A stretch of 64,000 nucleotides of DNA from Carya illinoinensis (taxonomy: Eukaryota > Streptophyta > Magnoliopsida > Fagales > Juglandaceae). Under the pieces are notes generated by a model. It saw only the letters and a program-made list of their open reading frames with translations, was not told the DNA's origin and ran no database searches. Below are positions 22,661-35,100 of this stretch, in pieces (the stretch's first letter is position 1; each line of letters opens with the position of its first letter). A program made the position numbers and the translations under genes. The stretch is from assembly GCF_018687715.1 (NCBI RefSeq), contig NC_056755.1, positions 9,621,501-9,685,500 on the forward strand. Direction: 5' to 3'.

Positions 22661-23732
22661 AGAAAAGGGTCTGAAGATCACATCAAGGAAGATTCAAGGA
22701 ATTAGCTCATGCCGTTGCCACCTTGATACGAGAGGCCAGCCAGGCATATTACGCGCCCGAGCCAAATTGGCCAACAAGAAATTAACCATGATTGGTAAAT
22801 CAAAAAAGCAAGATTTCCTCAAATATAAAAATTTATTACTTACCATAAAAAGTGATGAGGATTAATACGGAAAATATGTATACGGGCCTCTCCCTAATTG
22901 GAGATCATATAATTTTATTCTCTTTCCAAATTTAAAGTTGCGTTTTGGTATTACGGATCATATATTATGTGATTAGTAAAGAAAAAATAAGAAAATAATA
23001 ATGATAAAATATTAAATAATAATAATAAAATAATAAATAATAATAATCCAGTAAAATATGTTGAGAATACTCTACCTCCCAAACTCTTAATGTGCTTTAA
23101 TTTGGATGGAGCTGTGGGCCTGCTTCCTTAATGTCACGGATTTAAATGCTGGAATATTATCTTTCTCCTAATTGGTGGTTGTTTTTATCATGCCCCCTAG
23201 ATACAATACTTAGTGGAGAAACTTAAATTTTGAATACATTCTGCATGTACTATTTTATGCTAAATTTTCTTGTTAATTAGAACTGATCGATCATGTTAAA
23301 TTTTGAATACGTCGCTCTTTCTGTCAAATTTTGTCTTGCTACATAATTATATTGTTCTTTATATATAGTAGTATTGAAATGAAAGGGTTTCTGATTATCC
23401 ATCGTGATGACTTCCAGCATTGGTATTGGTTTATGCATGTTAGATTAGACAATTTTTGGCTAGAGATGTAACTTCTTAATTACATGATAGCTAATGTATT
23501 CAAAATCAAACTCCCGGTGTTCCCTCAATAATAATAAAACATTATTATTTTTTATTTGGTGTGGTTTGTATTTCTTACAGACTACGAAGCAATAAGCAAA
23601 TGGACCAAATCAAATCCTTACAAATAGGAAGGATTATGACAATGGTCCAAAATGAAATGAAATCATTATTCCTAAGAATAAGTGAGTTAATTGAATTAAC
23701 TTTTAATATTCATAAAAACCATATTGTGTATA
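22661..23732. other. Intergenic, AT-rich, with a MITE-like segment
   Basis: No gene seen. The segment 22930-23075 (AAATATTAAATAATAATAAT ... GTTGAGAATACTCTA) resembles 56850-57035 (AAATATTAAATAGTAATAAA ... GACGTATTCTCAACA), so it is a dispersed repeat. Confidence 0.5.
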
Positions 23733-23740
23733 TATATATG

Positions 23741-24592
23741 TAGGTCTGTTCATCTGAATTTCAGACCGAGTATCCGGGTGTACCCGGTCCGGAACCCGGA
23801 TTTTAAATTTGGACCGGATTTCGGCCCGGGTGTACCCGGTTATGACCCGGTCCAAAATCCGGGTGCATCCGGGTTTTTTAAAACCCGAAAATCCAATTCC
23901 AGGTATTACCCGGATTTCTTCTTCTTCTTCTTCTTCTTTTTTTAAAACTTACAAAGTTACAGTCGCTAACTAGCTGATGTCACACTAGACCATCGGAGCA
24001 CAAATTGTGGATATTACAATGATCCTGTTCTTCTTCTTCCTTTTTTTTTTTTTTTTTAACTTACAGCCGCATGATCCTATTCTTCTTCTATTTTTTTTTT
24101 TAAACTTACAGCCGCCAGTGTGCTACACTAGACCATTGGAGCACAGATTGAGGGCCAACGACACGCCAAGCAGAAAACCACCAGAAGAAAACTCCACCGC
24201 TGCACGTCTTCCACACCCACGAAGTTCCTGCACCCACAATACATAAATCTCTGTTTTTAAGCATGAAAACAGAGCAAAACATTAACATACGTCCAGCAGA
24301 GCCCAGCCACCGGAAACCGCCAGGGTAGTGCTCTGTTCTGCTATACCTAAACCAAAATACTTCTACCTGGAAAACCAGCCGCCACTGCATCTTGGAAGCC
24401 ACCGTACGTCCAGCAGCCCTCCATGTTTCCTTCCTCAACCACAGATAATGCCGGTCATCACTTCTCCCTTTTCAGTTCGTCACTGCCAGCAGAAGACGCC
24501 AGGGAACGAGCCTCCACCGTCTGACGCCGATCAGTTGAAGGTCAGCACCTTCTAAGCAACCCCCCAACCCGCAGACGTTGCATGGTATACAT

Positions 24593-24680
<88 letters not shown>

Positions 24681-24958
24681 GTCGTTCCGCTGCCTCTCTT
24701 GTGTCGTTCCACTGCCCTCACTTAGTGATCATCACTGGAGTCTGGGACGTTAGGTCCTTAAGTCACTGAGTGACTAACCCGGGTTCCGTTGCCCTTCAGT
24801 TAAGTGGATTTTAAAATAATCTGGATATTGGGTTTAAACCCGGGTTTCGGGTTTAAAATCCAGAACCCGGTCCGGTTCACCCGGGTTTTAAAAATACGGA
24901 TTTCGAAACCCATAACCGGACACCCAGTTATCCGGGTTCCAGTCCGGATGAACAGTCA
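23741..24958. mobile_element. Non-autonomous hAT element, CCGGGT-rich ends
   Basis: It starts TAGGTCTGTTCATCTG and ends CCGGATGAACAGTCA. Perfect 8-bp TSD TATATATG lies at 23733-23740 and 24959-24966. Terminal inverted repeats share CTGTTCATC. About 150 bp at each end is packed with CCGGGT, CCGGTCC and GGGTTT motifs in mirrored orientation, as expected of transposase binding sites. The 1.2-kb interior has pyrimidine tracts and a long CT microsatellite but no transposase frame. It is the same family as 33964-36113. Confidence 0.85.
24595..24677 (+). repeat. (CT)n microsatellite, about 83 bp
   Basis: Uninterrupted CT dinucleotides inside the hAT element. Probably length-polymorphic; the frame through it is not a gene. 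Confidence 0.95.
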
Positions 24959-24966
24959 TATATATG

Positions 24967-25403
24967 TGATATAAATTATAATAACATTTCATTTACAATA
25001 CCCAAAAAGTATAGCTTTCTCAACAAATACGTAAACATGTTCACTCTTTTTTGTCATCGAGGACAATTAATTACCAACGAAATGATAGAATAGTTGGGCC
25101 ATCTGACAGTGTCAATTAGAAAACAAAGAAGGAATCCCATTTTTGGTAACCGATAGAACGGATAGAAGAAAAGTTTTTTAAAAAGAAATTAGGGGTGTTA
25201 AACTCCACCATCGATTCTTCTAACAATTATTTTAAAAAAAAAAAAAATCAATTCTAATAGTGATCAAGATTTCAACTTTCTCAACAAGCAAACATAGCAT
25301 AAAAAAAGTGTAACAAAATAAGATTAGAAATGAACCTGGAATTGAGATTGAGATTGTGAGTGAAAAAGTCAAAATACCCTTAAAACCTTACCCCTGGGAA
25401 TGG
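24967..25403. other. Intergenic, no gene seen
   Basis: AT-rich sequence with poly(A)/poly(T) tracts near 25190 and 25230. Nothing recognisable. Confidence 0.6.
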
Positions 25404-25530
25404 TTATAGAAAATCAGTCTAGAATTTTCCACAATATTCCTATTTAGCATATTCGATTTCTTCATTCGATCTGTTGTGATTTGCCACTAGAAGGTTCTTG
25501 TGAGATATTATCCTTTGAGGCAGAAACACA
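25404..25530 (-). repeat. Truncated 3' LTR of the - strand Copia
   Basis: Collinear with 30103-30229 of the other LTR (shared TAGAATTTTCCA, TATTCCTATT, CACTAGAAGGTT, TATTATCCT). Similarity stops at about 25404. Confidence 0.75.
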
Positions 25531-28500
25531 TGATGTAATATTCCCCTGCGATTCAAGTGGCACAGAGAGAATTGTAAGGCATGAATGTAAAAGAGAAAAC
25601 CTTGCCAAAGAGAGAGGTTTGGTGAGGATATCTACAATATGGCATTTGCTTGATACAAAAGAGACAGTGAGAGTTCTTGTAGCCACATGGTCCTTCACAA
25701 AATGATAGTCAAAATCCATATGCTTAGTTCTTGAGTGTAAGACAGGATTAATATAAAGATAAGTCGCACCAATATTATCACATAATAAATTTGGTGGATC
25801 AAAAATAAAAATTCATAATTCTTTCAACAATGATTGTATCCACAAAAGCTCACAAGCAGTGTTACCCACATATTTATATTCGGTTTCAGTGGATGATCGA
25901 GCTATAGTTGTCTGTTTCTTGGAACCCCATGAAATTAAGTGAGACCCAAAATAAATATAAAAACTACCTATTGATTTTCGATCATCAGGGCATTCAACCT
26001 AATCAGCGTAAAAAAAGGTAGTAAATTTAAAGGAGGAAACAAAATAAAAATATAAACCAAAAGAGGCAGTGAGACGAAGATAACAGTATTCATTTGAAAG
26101 TTTGCCAATGAGAATTGTGGGGACAGTGCATATACTAACAAACTTTATTGACAGCAAACGATATATCTGGCCTAGTGAAAGAGAGGTACTGGAGGCTGCC
26201 AACAACATTCCGGTAGAGTTGAGGATCCTCAAAAGAGGATCCTTCAAGGGCAGAGAGCATTGCCAAGGTTGACATAGGGGTTGACACAGGTTTTGACTGA
26301 TGCATATTGGTATGAATTAAAAGATCGGAAATGTAGTGAGACTGAGACATAAAAAGAACCTTAGTCGTGCAACAAACTTGAATTCCTAAGAAAAAAGTGT
26401 AGGAAACGGAGGTCTTTTACAGGAAAGATGGTGCGAAGTGAGGCTATGAAATCAGTAATCAGAGAGGGATCCGAGGCAGTGACCACTATATCATCAACAT
26501 AAATAAGAACATAAACACAAACAATAGCAGTTGAAAAAATAAACAATGAAGAATTTGAAAGAGAAGCATAAAAACTTAGAGCTAATAACTTGGAACTAAG
26601 CTTAGACAACCAAGCCCTAAGGGCTTGTTTCAAACTATAGATGGATTTCTTTAATTTACAAACATGATGAGGGAAATCAAGATTAACAAACTCAATTGAT
26701 TGCTGCATGAAGATATCTTCCTCCAAGTTCCCGTGCAGGAACACGTTCTAAATATTCAGCTAATGAAGAGGCCATTGATGGGTCACTGTAATAGAGTAAG
26801 AGACGAATGGTAACCGACCTAACGACCGGACTAAAGGTCTCTGAGTAGTCAAGCCCAAAATACTGATGAAATCCTTTAGTAACAAGGCGAGCCTTGTGAC
26901 GCTCAAGAGTGCCATCGATGAGCCTTTTGGTCTTAAGGACCTACTTTAAACCATGGAGATTTTTTATTCAAGTTGGGAGGGATGCGGTCCCATGTATGAT
27001 TGTGTATGAGAGCTTCAAATTCGCTAGCCATGGCAACGCGCCGAACTAGAAATTTCGAAGTTTCGATATATAAGGTTGGCTCTTCAGGAATGGAGGAAGA
27101 CTCGGTGAGAAAGGTTATATGTTTCGGTGGAGGGCATGGTATGGTGCCATCTTTGCGATGAAGAGGATAACTATTTTGAGTTTTGGATAGTGTAATCATG
27201 GGATGCACATCGGTGAGCAAAGGCAAGGATGGGGCTGAGGAAGCAGGATGCAGAGAAAGGGAGGGAATGTTAGTGTTCAGGGATTGCAGCGCGGTAGAGG
27301 AATAAGAATGAGTAATGGGCTAAGGAGGATACGAAAGACATGCGGTGGGCTCATGGGCCTGCACGTTTGGGTTGGAAGGAGGGGATGTATGGATTCATGA
27401 ATCGATGAGAATAGAGGAAGGCTCATGGGCTTTGTGAGGTTGAATTAGTCTAAAGGGAAGTGTGGGTTCTGTCGGCTATGATTAGGAATGAAGAATCATG
27501 GGCTCAGGTAGTGTGAGTGGGTTGAGAGAGAAGTGGAGTTAAGATAGAAGGGGAAGGAGTAAGGCTGTGCGATGGGCCAGACAGATTGGGCTAAGGTAAT
27601 GGAAAAGTCAAGTGAGAGGGACTAGACCAAATAGAGGAGGGGGCCAGATTAGATGAACCCATAGAGGAAATAAAGCGAAATAGTGTTTCATCAAAGCAAA
27701 CATCACGTGAAAGCTAGACTCGGTCTAATGGTACATGCAGATAATTATACCCTTTATGATTAAGATTGTAACCTAGAAAAACACAGAGTTGGACATGTAG
27801 ATCCATTTTGTGAAGATTGAAAGGAAGAAGATTGGGCCAACAAGCCGAAGTTCCGAACCAAAAATACATAAGAAAGTATAGTCATGAAGATAATTAAACA
27901 GGACTTGAAATGGTGATATATTATGGAAAATGGGAGTGGGCACACGGTTGATAAGAAAACTGTAGTTTGAAAAGTGTCAACCCAATATTTGGTTAGAACT
28001 GAAGACTGGGCTAAGAGAGAAAGCCTGGTTTCAACAATATGGCGATGACATCTTTCAATACTACCATTTTAAGCATGGGACTATGGGTATGTAATTCTAT
28101 AAGTAATACTAAGATGCTGAAGAATTGCATGAAAGGGGCAAAACTCACCACCCCAATCCGATTGAATAGCAATTGTATTGGAAGAAAAAGTATTACGCAT
28201 ATATTTAACAAAAGTTTAAAAACAAATGTAGAAACATCAGATTTGGCACGGAGAGGAAAAAACTATATGTAGTTTTAGTAAAGTCATCGACAATAGAAAA
28301 ATAAAATCTAAAACCATTAAAGGAGAGCACAGGCGCTAGTCCCCAAACATCTAAAAATAAAAGTTGAAAATGATAAGTTGAGCAGGAAGGTGACAATGTG
28401 TGAGGGAGGGCATGTGACTTGGCTTGGAGACAAGCCAAATAGGGAGATGATGTGGAGGTGGAAGTGACCAGGTGGTTGTACTGCCGTATGGTGAAGGTAG

Positions 28501-29894
28501 TGGTATGTAGGGAAGGGTGACCAAAACAGGAATGTCATATTTGTGGAGAGGTTCTTTCACCAATGAGTGCATGTTCAGCGAGGAAAGGGGCATGGTCTTA
28601 GCATCAATTGGAAGAACATATAAGCCGTTCCTAATGGGGCCTTGAAGAAATACCTCTTGGGTATATAAATCCTTCACAAAAAAATCAGATGAGTTAAATT
28701 CTAAGAAAACAAAGTTATCCAAATAAAATTGACAAGCAGATAACAAATTTCGAGTAATTAAAGAAACATGAAGTAATTGACGAAGAAGGAAATTGCCATA
28801 AGGTGTCAGAAGAAGGCTAGTGCAAGAATTTTGATTAGAAATTGATGATCTATTGCCAATGCTAACTTGATCAGTCCCTCGATAAGGAGTGGAATTCATA
28901 TTGAGTGTAGAAAAATCAGCTGTGAAATGATTTGTGGCTGTAGTGTCCGGAAACCAATTAGTAAAATGAGAGGTGGGATTCAGAAAAACTGTGAAATTAG
29001 CAGCTAAGGAGGATGGATAAGGGGATCGATAAGCTTGATTAAATCTATGATAATAGGATATGGTTGTGTGACTGACTTTATGACAAACTTGGTAGTTTGG
29101 ACGATGGGTGTTTTGAGAGGAGAAAATGTTGGTCGACGAGTGATAAGGAGTACGACCACCCCTACCTCACCGAAAGCCACGACCTTGGCCTCAACTAGGT
29201 GGAGTGGAAGAGGGAAATGAGCGAGTGAGTGTGGAGTGAGCAGAAAATGAGTTGGCCAAGAGGATGGATTGAGTTTGGTGGGTAAGGCGCAACTCACTAT
29301 TCAAAAGAAAACTATAAACTTGGGAAAAAGGGTAAGGTTGAGTGGTATACAAGGTCACAACTGACTCATAGTCTTAACCTAAGCCGGCTAAAAGATAGAT
29401 GATGAATTCGGGAGGAGAGAGGGGATGACCTACTACATTAAGAGAAGCAGATAGAGCCTTGTCTTTGTGAAAATATTGTAAGATGGATTCGAAGCCGTTT
29501 TTTAGAACTGTAAGTTGGAATTGGGTTTGCATGATGTGGGCAATGGTTTGGGCAAAGTAGAGACTATAAAGGGTTTGCCAAATTTCATGAGAAGTGGAAC
29601 AATCAAGAACATGGGAGAGAATGTGTTAATGAGGTAGGAGTTGATGGCCGTCACAATCAACTGGTGTTGAAGAAGCCAAGAGGTGAATTCTAGGTTCAGA
29701 AGATCTTTAATGGTGAGGGAAGGTATGGGAATAGTACCATCGACATAATACCCATAAAGCTGGCTACCCCTAAGGAATGGAAGAATTTGAGCCTTCCAGA
29801 GTAAGTAATTATTGGTGGATAATTTGATAGTAATGAGATGAGCAACGGAATTGGTGACAAAGGGATTGGGTGGAGAGATGTTGGGTGGTTTCAT
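25531..29894 (-). pseudogene. Copia gag-pol remnant, near full length, many stops
   Basis: On the - strand: a UBN2-like gag start, TNNYLLWKAQILPFLRGSQL (29894-29502). Then come a Gln/His-poor spacer, gag pre-integrase and integrase zinc region (28899-28351), an integrase core piece, VWGLAPVLSF...DDFTKTTYSF (about 28350-28240), a linker (27226-26933), reverse transcriptase with LIYVDDIVVTA (26744-26361), a second part with SVVGSLQYL-like residues and TRPDISFAVN (26350-26135), and RNase H ending VDILTKPLSLARF (25719-25550). Stops and frameshifts fall between and inside the domains. It is inactive. Confidence 0.8.
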
Positions 29895-29947
29895 GATGAT
29901 CGAAGAAGGGAGGTGTGGACATTGGTCCTATTTAGCTCTGGATACCA

Positions 29948-30229
29948 TGATGAAACAAGCTAAAAATAGAGTGCGGATGAAGTATTCGATGAAATGCCTC
30001 ATACAGATTTTGTATTTCATAAATGCATTTTTGAATTGTAATTCATCCTCAATACAATAGCACTTAGTGCTGTACAGTATTTATAGAATTTCTCATACAA
30101 AAACAATTACAGAGAATTAGTCTAGAATTTTCCATAATATTCCTATTGAGCAGATTAGATTTCTTCATTCTGTTGTGATTTGGCACTAGAAGGTTTTTAT
30201 GAGGTATTATCCTCTAGGGCAGAAACACG
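29948..30229 (-). repeat. 5' LTR of the - strand Copia
   Basis: 282 bp, bounded by TG (29948) next to the primer-binding site and by CAGAAACACG at the right (terminal CA mutated to CG). Confidence 0.75.
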
Positions 30230-31860
30230 TGCTCTAATAGTCTGTGATAAAGAGGCGATACTAACATAACCGAGATGGAGAAAAGCTGCAACGACGGACA
30301 ATGAAGAGCAGTTGTCGAGACTAAGGGTTAGGGCGAAAGATTTGGGAGTGTAAAATGAAAATTAAGTAAAATAATTATTTTGCATATTATCTTTTTAAGA
30401 AAACAGTTATCTTTGTCATTTGTAATACCACTAGGGTGATGCCTAGCAGTGAGAGCTGGGTGTGTCCCTAGGCTAAATTCTACTTTTTTATTTTTATCTA
30501 TTTTTTAAATATCTTTAAACATTTTTTAAAAAATATATATCAATATATTAATAGTCAGATCTTTAACCATTAATTAAAAAAAACTAAATACATGTACAGT
30601 CAAAACGATGAAGCAAAATGAGAAGGACACTATCATTTTCCTTTGTCATTATTATTTCAATATATAATATAAAAATTATAAATAGAAAAATTTAATTTTT
30701 AATTGTTCATAAAAGGATTTTATATAAGAGTAACACTATATACAATCATAAATTGTGTAAGTATTATGCACTCATTTTAAAAAAGAATAGGGTCCATTAT
30801 TAAAAATTAACATTTTCATATAGATTTCATATTTACTCATTTTCAAAATGAATGTACAACACTTACTCTATAACCATAAATATTATTTCCTTTTGTATAA
30901 TCTTTTGAAGAGGCAACTTCTAAAACTAAATTTGATAAAATCTTTTCTAAACTGGTATTTTTCTAACAAATATTAAATGGAAAGGTGGTATTAAATTTTA
31001 ATTAGTAATTTTATTTTGCAAAATGATAGGAAAAGTTTTTAAATAAGAATATAATGTAAAATATGAAATTAAAATAAATTTACTGAATCTTACTTTTTAT
31101 AATAAAGAATGTCTCACTCAAGATTTTCGCCTTAAGCCACTCAACCTATTGAGCCAATTGTTGGAGTACGTTATCTTTTGCGCCAAGAGTTTTAAGTGAG
31201 AAATGCTATAAAACTCAAATACGTAAGTGAATGTTCATACTGATCTACCTCATAGCCATACTTATAAGGAATGCCTAATCCAATGCAAGAAGTTTTATGT
31301 TGAGATTGCTTATATTCTTGCTAAACTTGACATTTGGCTAATTTAATACCAATTCTCTAAATCAAAGTGACCCATATACTCCGCACGCCATTGTAACCTA
31401 TCAACCACTCTCAATTGCATACTCAGAAGTTGCATATCATGTGCGTAATCTTGCTAGCTAATAGGCTTGCTTAGATTATTTCCGGTTTCTCATCATGCAT
31501 TTCACGTTAACTCATCTATTCATCCCATTTCATTGGAAATTTTATTTCATCTAAAATTATAAAATAATTTTATAAATTCATAATTTTTTGTAATATTATA
31601 CTCCACAACTATGCCTTTTAAGTAGTCTAAAATCTCAATCAAATGAGCTTTGAGCTCTGCATAAATAAATAAAAAATAATTTATGCAAGTTTAAGGCTAA
31701 TAAGTTTCATATAATTATTTAAAAAAAAATATTGATCCATTATAAAAAATAATAGTAATAATAATAATATAAGAAAACTTATTTTTTAAATTGATGTAAA
31801 ACTTTGAAGCTTAAATCTGACGTCACCCGAAAAAGAATTCATTGAAGGCTGGGCCGATCC
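30230..31860. other. Intergenic upstream of the LOTUS gene
   Basis: AT-rich, no gene seen. The segment 30725-30900 (CACTATATACAATCATAAATT ... ACTTACTCTATAACC) resembles 50965-51145 (GCTACATACAATCATAGAATT ... GACTGTAAATATCATTTC), a dispersed MITE-like family. Confidence 0.5.
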
Positions 31861-32126
31861 CGTTCTAAACCATTTTGTCCTTGGGCCCAATAAGTACCCA
31901 AAATTCACAGACACCGCACCTGTTCCTCACGTGCGCTAGGGTTTTAGGGAGACCCCCACCTGAGATCTCCTGCTTCTCCCGTTCTCCGCATACATCCCGT
32001 CTTAAACCCTGATTCCCACCTCGAATCTCTGAAGCCACCATGCAATGACAGACTTTCTTCCTCAACCAACGCCTGAAACCCCGATTATAAACCCTAGCCC
32101 TACCTCTTGCCGTTACTCCCACCAAC

Positions 32127-35100
32127 ATGAGAACCCCACTCTCTCCAAGAACCCTCCTCTTCTTCACCTCTTATTCTTCTCCACTGCTTGGGAAAATCTC
32201 TCATTTCTCGTCCTCTTCGCATTACGCGTTCCATTCCGTACTTCCGGGGAGACGCCACGACGAGGAGTCCCCGAATGTGAGAGTTTCAGTGTGGTGGGAC
32301 TTCGAGAATTGCAACTTGCCCAATGGTGTGAACGTCTTCAAGGTCGCCCACTCCATAACCGCGGCGGTTCGGGCCAATGGGATAAAGGGTCCCGTTACCA
32401 TCACGGCGTTTGGGGACGTTTGCCAGCTCTCGAGGGCGAAGCAGGAGGCGTTGTCCTCGACTGGGATCAATATCACTCACATCCCCAACGGTTCGTGCTT
32501 CTTTTTATCTAATTATCTGGCATAGGGGATGTTTTTACACGTTTCAGATAGGTAGTTAGTGAGCATATTCAAGTCTGATAATATGGACTTTTAGCGATTG
32601 TTGTTTGAACTTTGAAGTAATTGAGTTGAATTGTGTGGAATAATATTGAATTTTGTATCAGTTACACGGCTAACCCGTTGAAGTTAATTTATTTATGAAA
32701 AGAAAGGCTGAAGTATGTATGCTGTTTTTTTTTTTATCCCAAAAAAATCAGATATTATAGGTGGCTGAGTTAATCTTTTAAATGATAAATTGATAAATTT
32801 TGGTTGGTGCATTGGGATGAAGGATTTTATTTATGATCTTAGAGGTGTTGACAATGTTGCTGAGCCATCGACCATGAGATTGAGTTTGTTGGTAAAATTT
32901 TCAATTTGTTTGTGAGGCAGAGGGCTGCAATTTCCACATTCATAAAACTTGATTGAGCAGTATATGCTTTTAAGATTTGTAGTCTTATCAAGGTTGCATG
33001 AAATAGTAGTTCACTGACTGAACAAAAAACAATAGATTTTTTTCGAAGGTTTAGGCCCCATTTGGATGTCAAGATGGTCTCATCTAAACATCCAAACACC
33101 ACTGAAACACAATCACTTTTCAATTTCAAATTGTCAACTTTTTCATCTATCATTATCTAATCATTATAACTTTCCCAAACTTCCAAACAAATTTATGACT
33201 TGTATGCTTCTTTCTCTACTAGTAGGCTGTAATTAGGTATATTTCCTCTTGTATACTACCTGTACATTTGGGCTTTGCATAATTATGAGGATTAATAAAT
33301 TTCTCTTACTTATAAAAAATAAAACTTCCAAACAAAACACACAAAAAAAAATTCAATTTTTTCGAATCCCATAACAAAAATAATATTCTAACAATTTAAT
33401 TTTATAATATTTTTATTCAACCTTTTCCTTCTCTTTTCCTTTTGCCTGCTCCTTCAGCAATACAGGTGCTTTATGGGCTTTGTTTGTCTCCACCATTGCA
33501 ATCATAGCAGACGTTCCAGCCTTACCCTCTTCCTTATTCCCTTTCTTTCGAAAAGTATGGGCTTCCAGATCATGTGCTTTTGAACATAGTTCTTTAAAAG
33601 TATTGATTATTTGAGAAGCCAAGATGTGAGACAACTCATATTTGAAGCAATTTATGTACATCTTAAGTTGTTGCGCTTCAAAGAACTCTTGCTTACAGGA
33701 GAGTTACAGATTTATCCATATGGTGATAAAGTTATTAACAGACTCGTGTTGACACTACTTGGCTTCCGTCAATTCTGTCACGCCTACACTCCTGTGGGTA
33801 CTGTAGAAGTGTTTGTGAAACTGTGTTGAAGAATGAACAAACATATAATGAGTCTTAAGGTTTTCTGTTCAACGGGAAATTGTTGAAGGTTTTGTTGCTG
33901 CCCTAATTGGAAGCTAAGTTTCCTTCAGAATTTTGAGCAGCATTAGTTAATACTTATCAAAAGTAGGACTGTTCATCCGGGTTCCAACCCGGGAACCCGG
34001 GTGAACCCGGGCCGGGAACCGGGTCTCAAAATCCGGGCCAAAACCCGCCCCGAGTTAATCCGGATCAGACCCGGTCCGGAACCCGGATGTACCCGGGTTT
34101 TGAAATAACCGGATTCTGGGTTACGGGTCAAACCTTGTGTCATTGTAGCCACTCTGATTATGACTATAAATTGATCGGGTTTTGCCATTTTTACAATAAT
34201 TATCAAGATACAAACCAACCATAAAAATGATGGAATGCTATAAAAATTACAAGCACCCACTTGATTAACAAACAAAATAACAAAATAAATATGGAAAAAC
34301 AGATCCATAATACAACTTGAAGGATATAAAAACTGGTAAGATTTCTATATTCTATTTGAACTTTCAACCATTGTCCCAAGAATCACAAGTAAAAGTCCAA
34401 GAGGAGAGCTCTATAGTGGATTATGGCAATTTCGAGCAAGCAGCCAACTCCAAAATAATCAGACATCATCAGATGTGGGCTTGCATTTCATCACAAATCT
34501 GGTTTAAAACTATATGTTTCTCAATGCATGTGCTCCTGTTACTGAGTTGAGTAATCAGCCAACATAACAATAAAGGTTCTTGGAATAAGTTGTCCCAAAT
34601 AGCATCAAATGAATTGCATTAAATGCACAAGTCCATAGAAAAAGATTATGACGAATCAAAAGAAAAACAAGATCTTCCATTATTATTCATTCCAATTTTG
34701 TAGGCAAACAGACTTCATGTAGTCGATGGAGACAACTTTGACGAACAAGACGGAGCTGCTAAACGATTAGAGCTACCTGAATCCAGGGAAGGAGTCGTCA
34801 AAACAGATCATACTAAAACCAATATTTGAAGCAGAGTCTAAAAAAAAGGTAAGATCGTGAAATTTGGGTGAAATAAGATTGTGCTTTTGAGAATAAGATT
34901 AATTTTCTGGAGTTGTGGATAGCATCAAATGAATAGCACGTGGGAACTTGAGTTTTTTATATCAAAATAATATTTGGCCAGCAACTTGGATTGGCCAAAT
35001 TTGGCTAGTGAAAATGATCAAAGTTAAAAGTATATTGTATATTTGTTAGGTCCATTACAGTGAGTTTTTATACAACCTAGTAAAACTTTGGCTAAAATAT

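Larger units (their letters stand above)
25404..30229 (-). mobile_element. Copia LTR retrotransposon, - strand, decayed, 3' LTR truncated
   Basis: The 5' LTR lies at the right (29948-30229). The primer-binding site reads TGGTATCCAGAGC on the - strand just left of it (29935-29947). The left LTR (25404-25530) keeps only its first 127 bp in element orientation (U3 side), so its distal part is lost and no TSD can be tested. The polypurine tract GCAGGGGAATA precedes the left LTR on the - strand. Confidence 0.8.

Noticed and set aside
24578..24769. Ser-Leu repeat frame across the CT microsatellite
   Set aside because: It is a pure dinucleotide repeat translated; no gene features.
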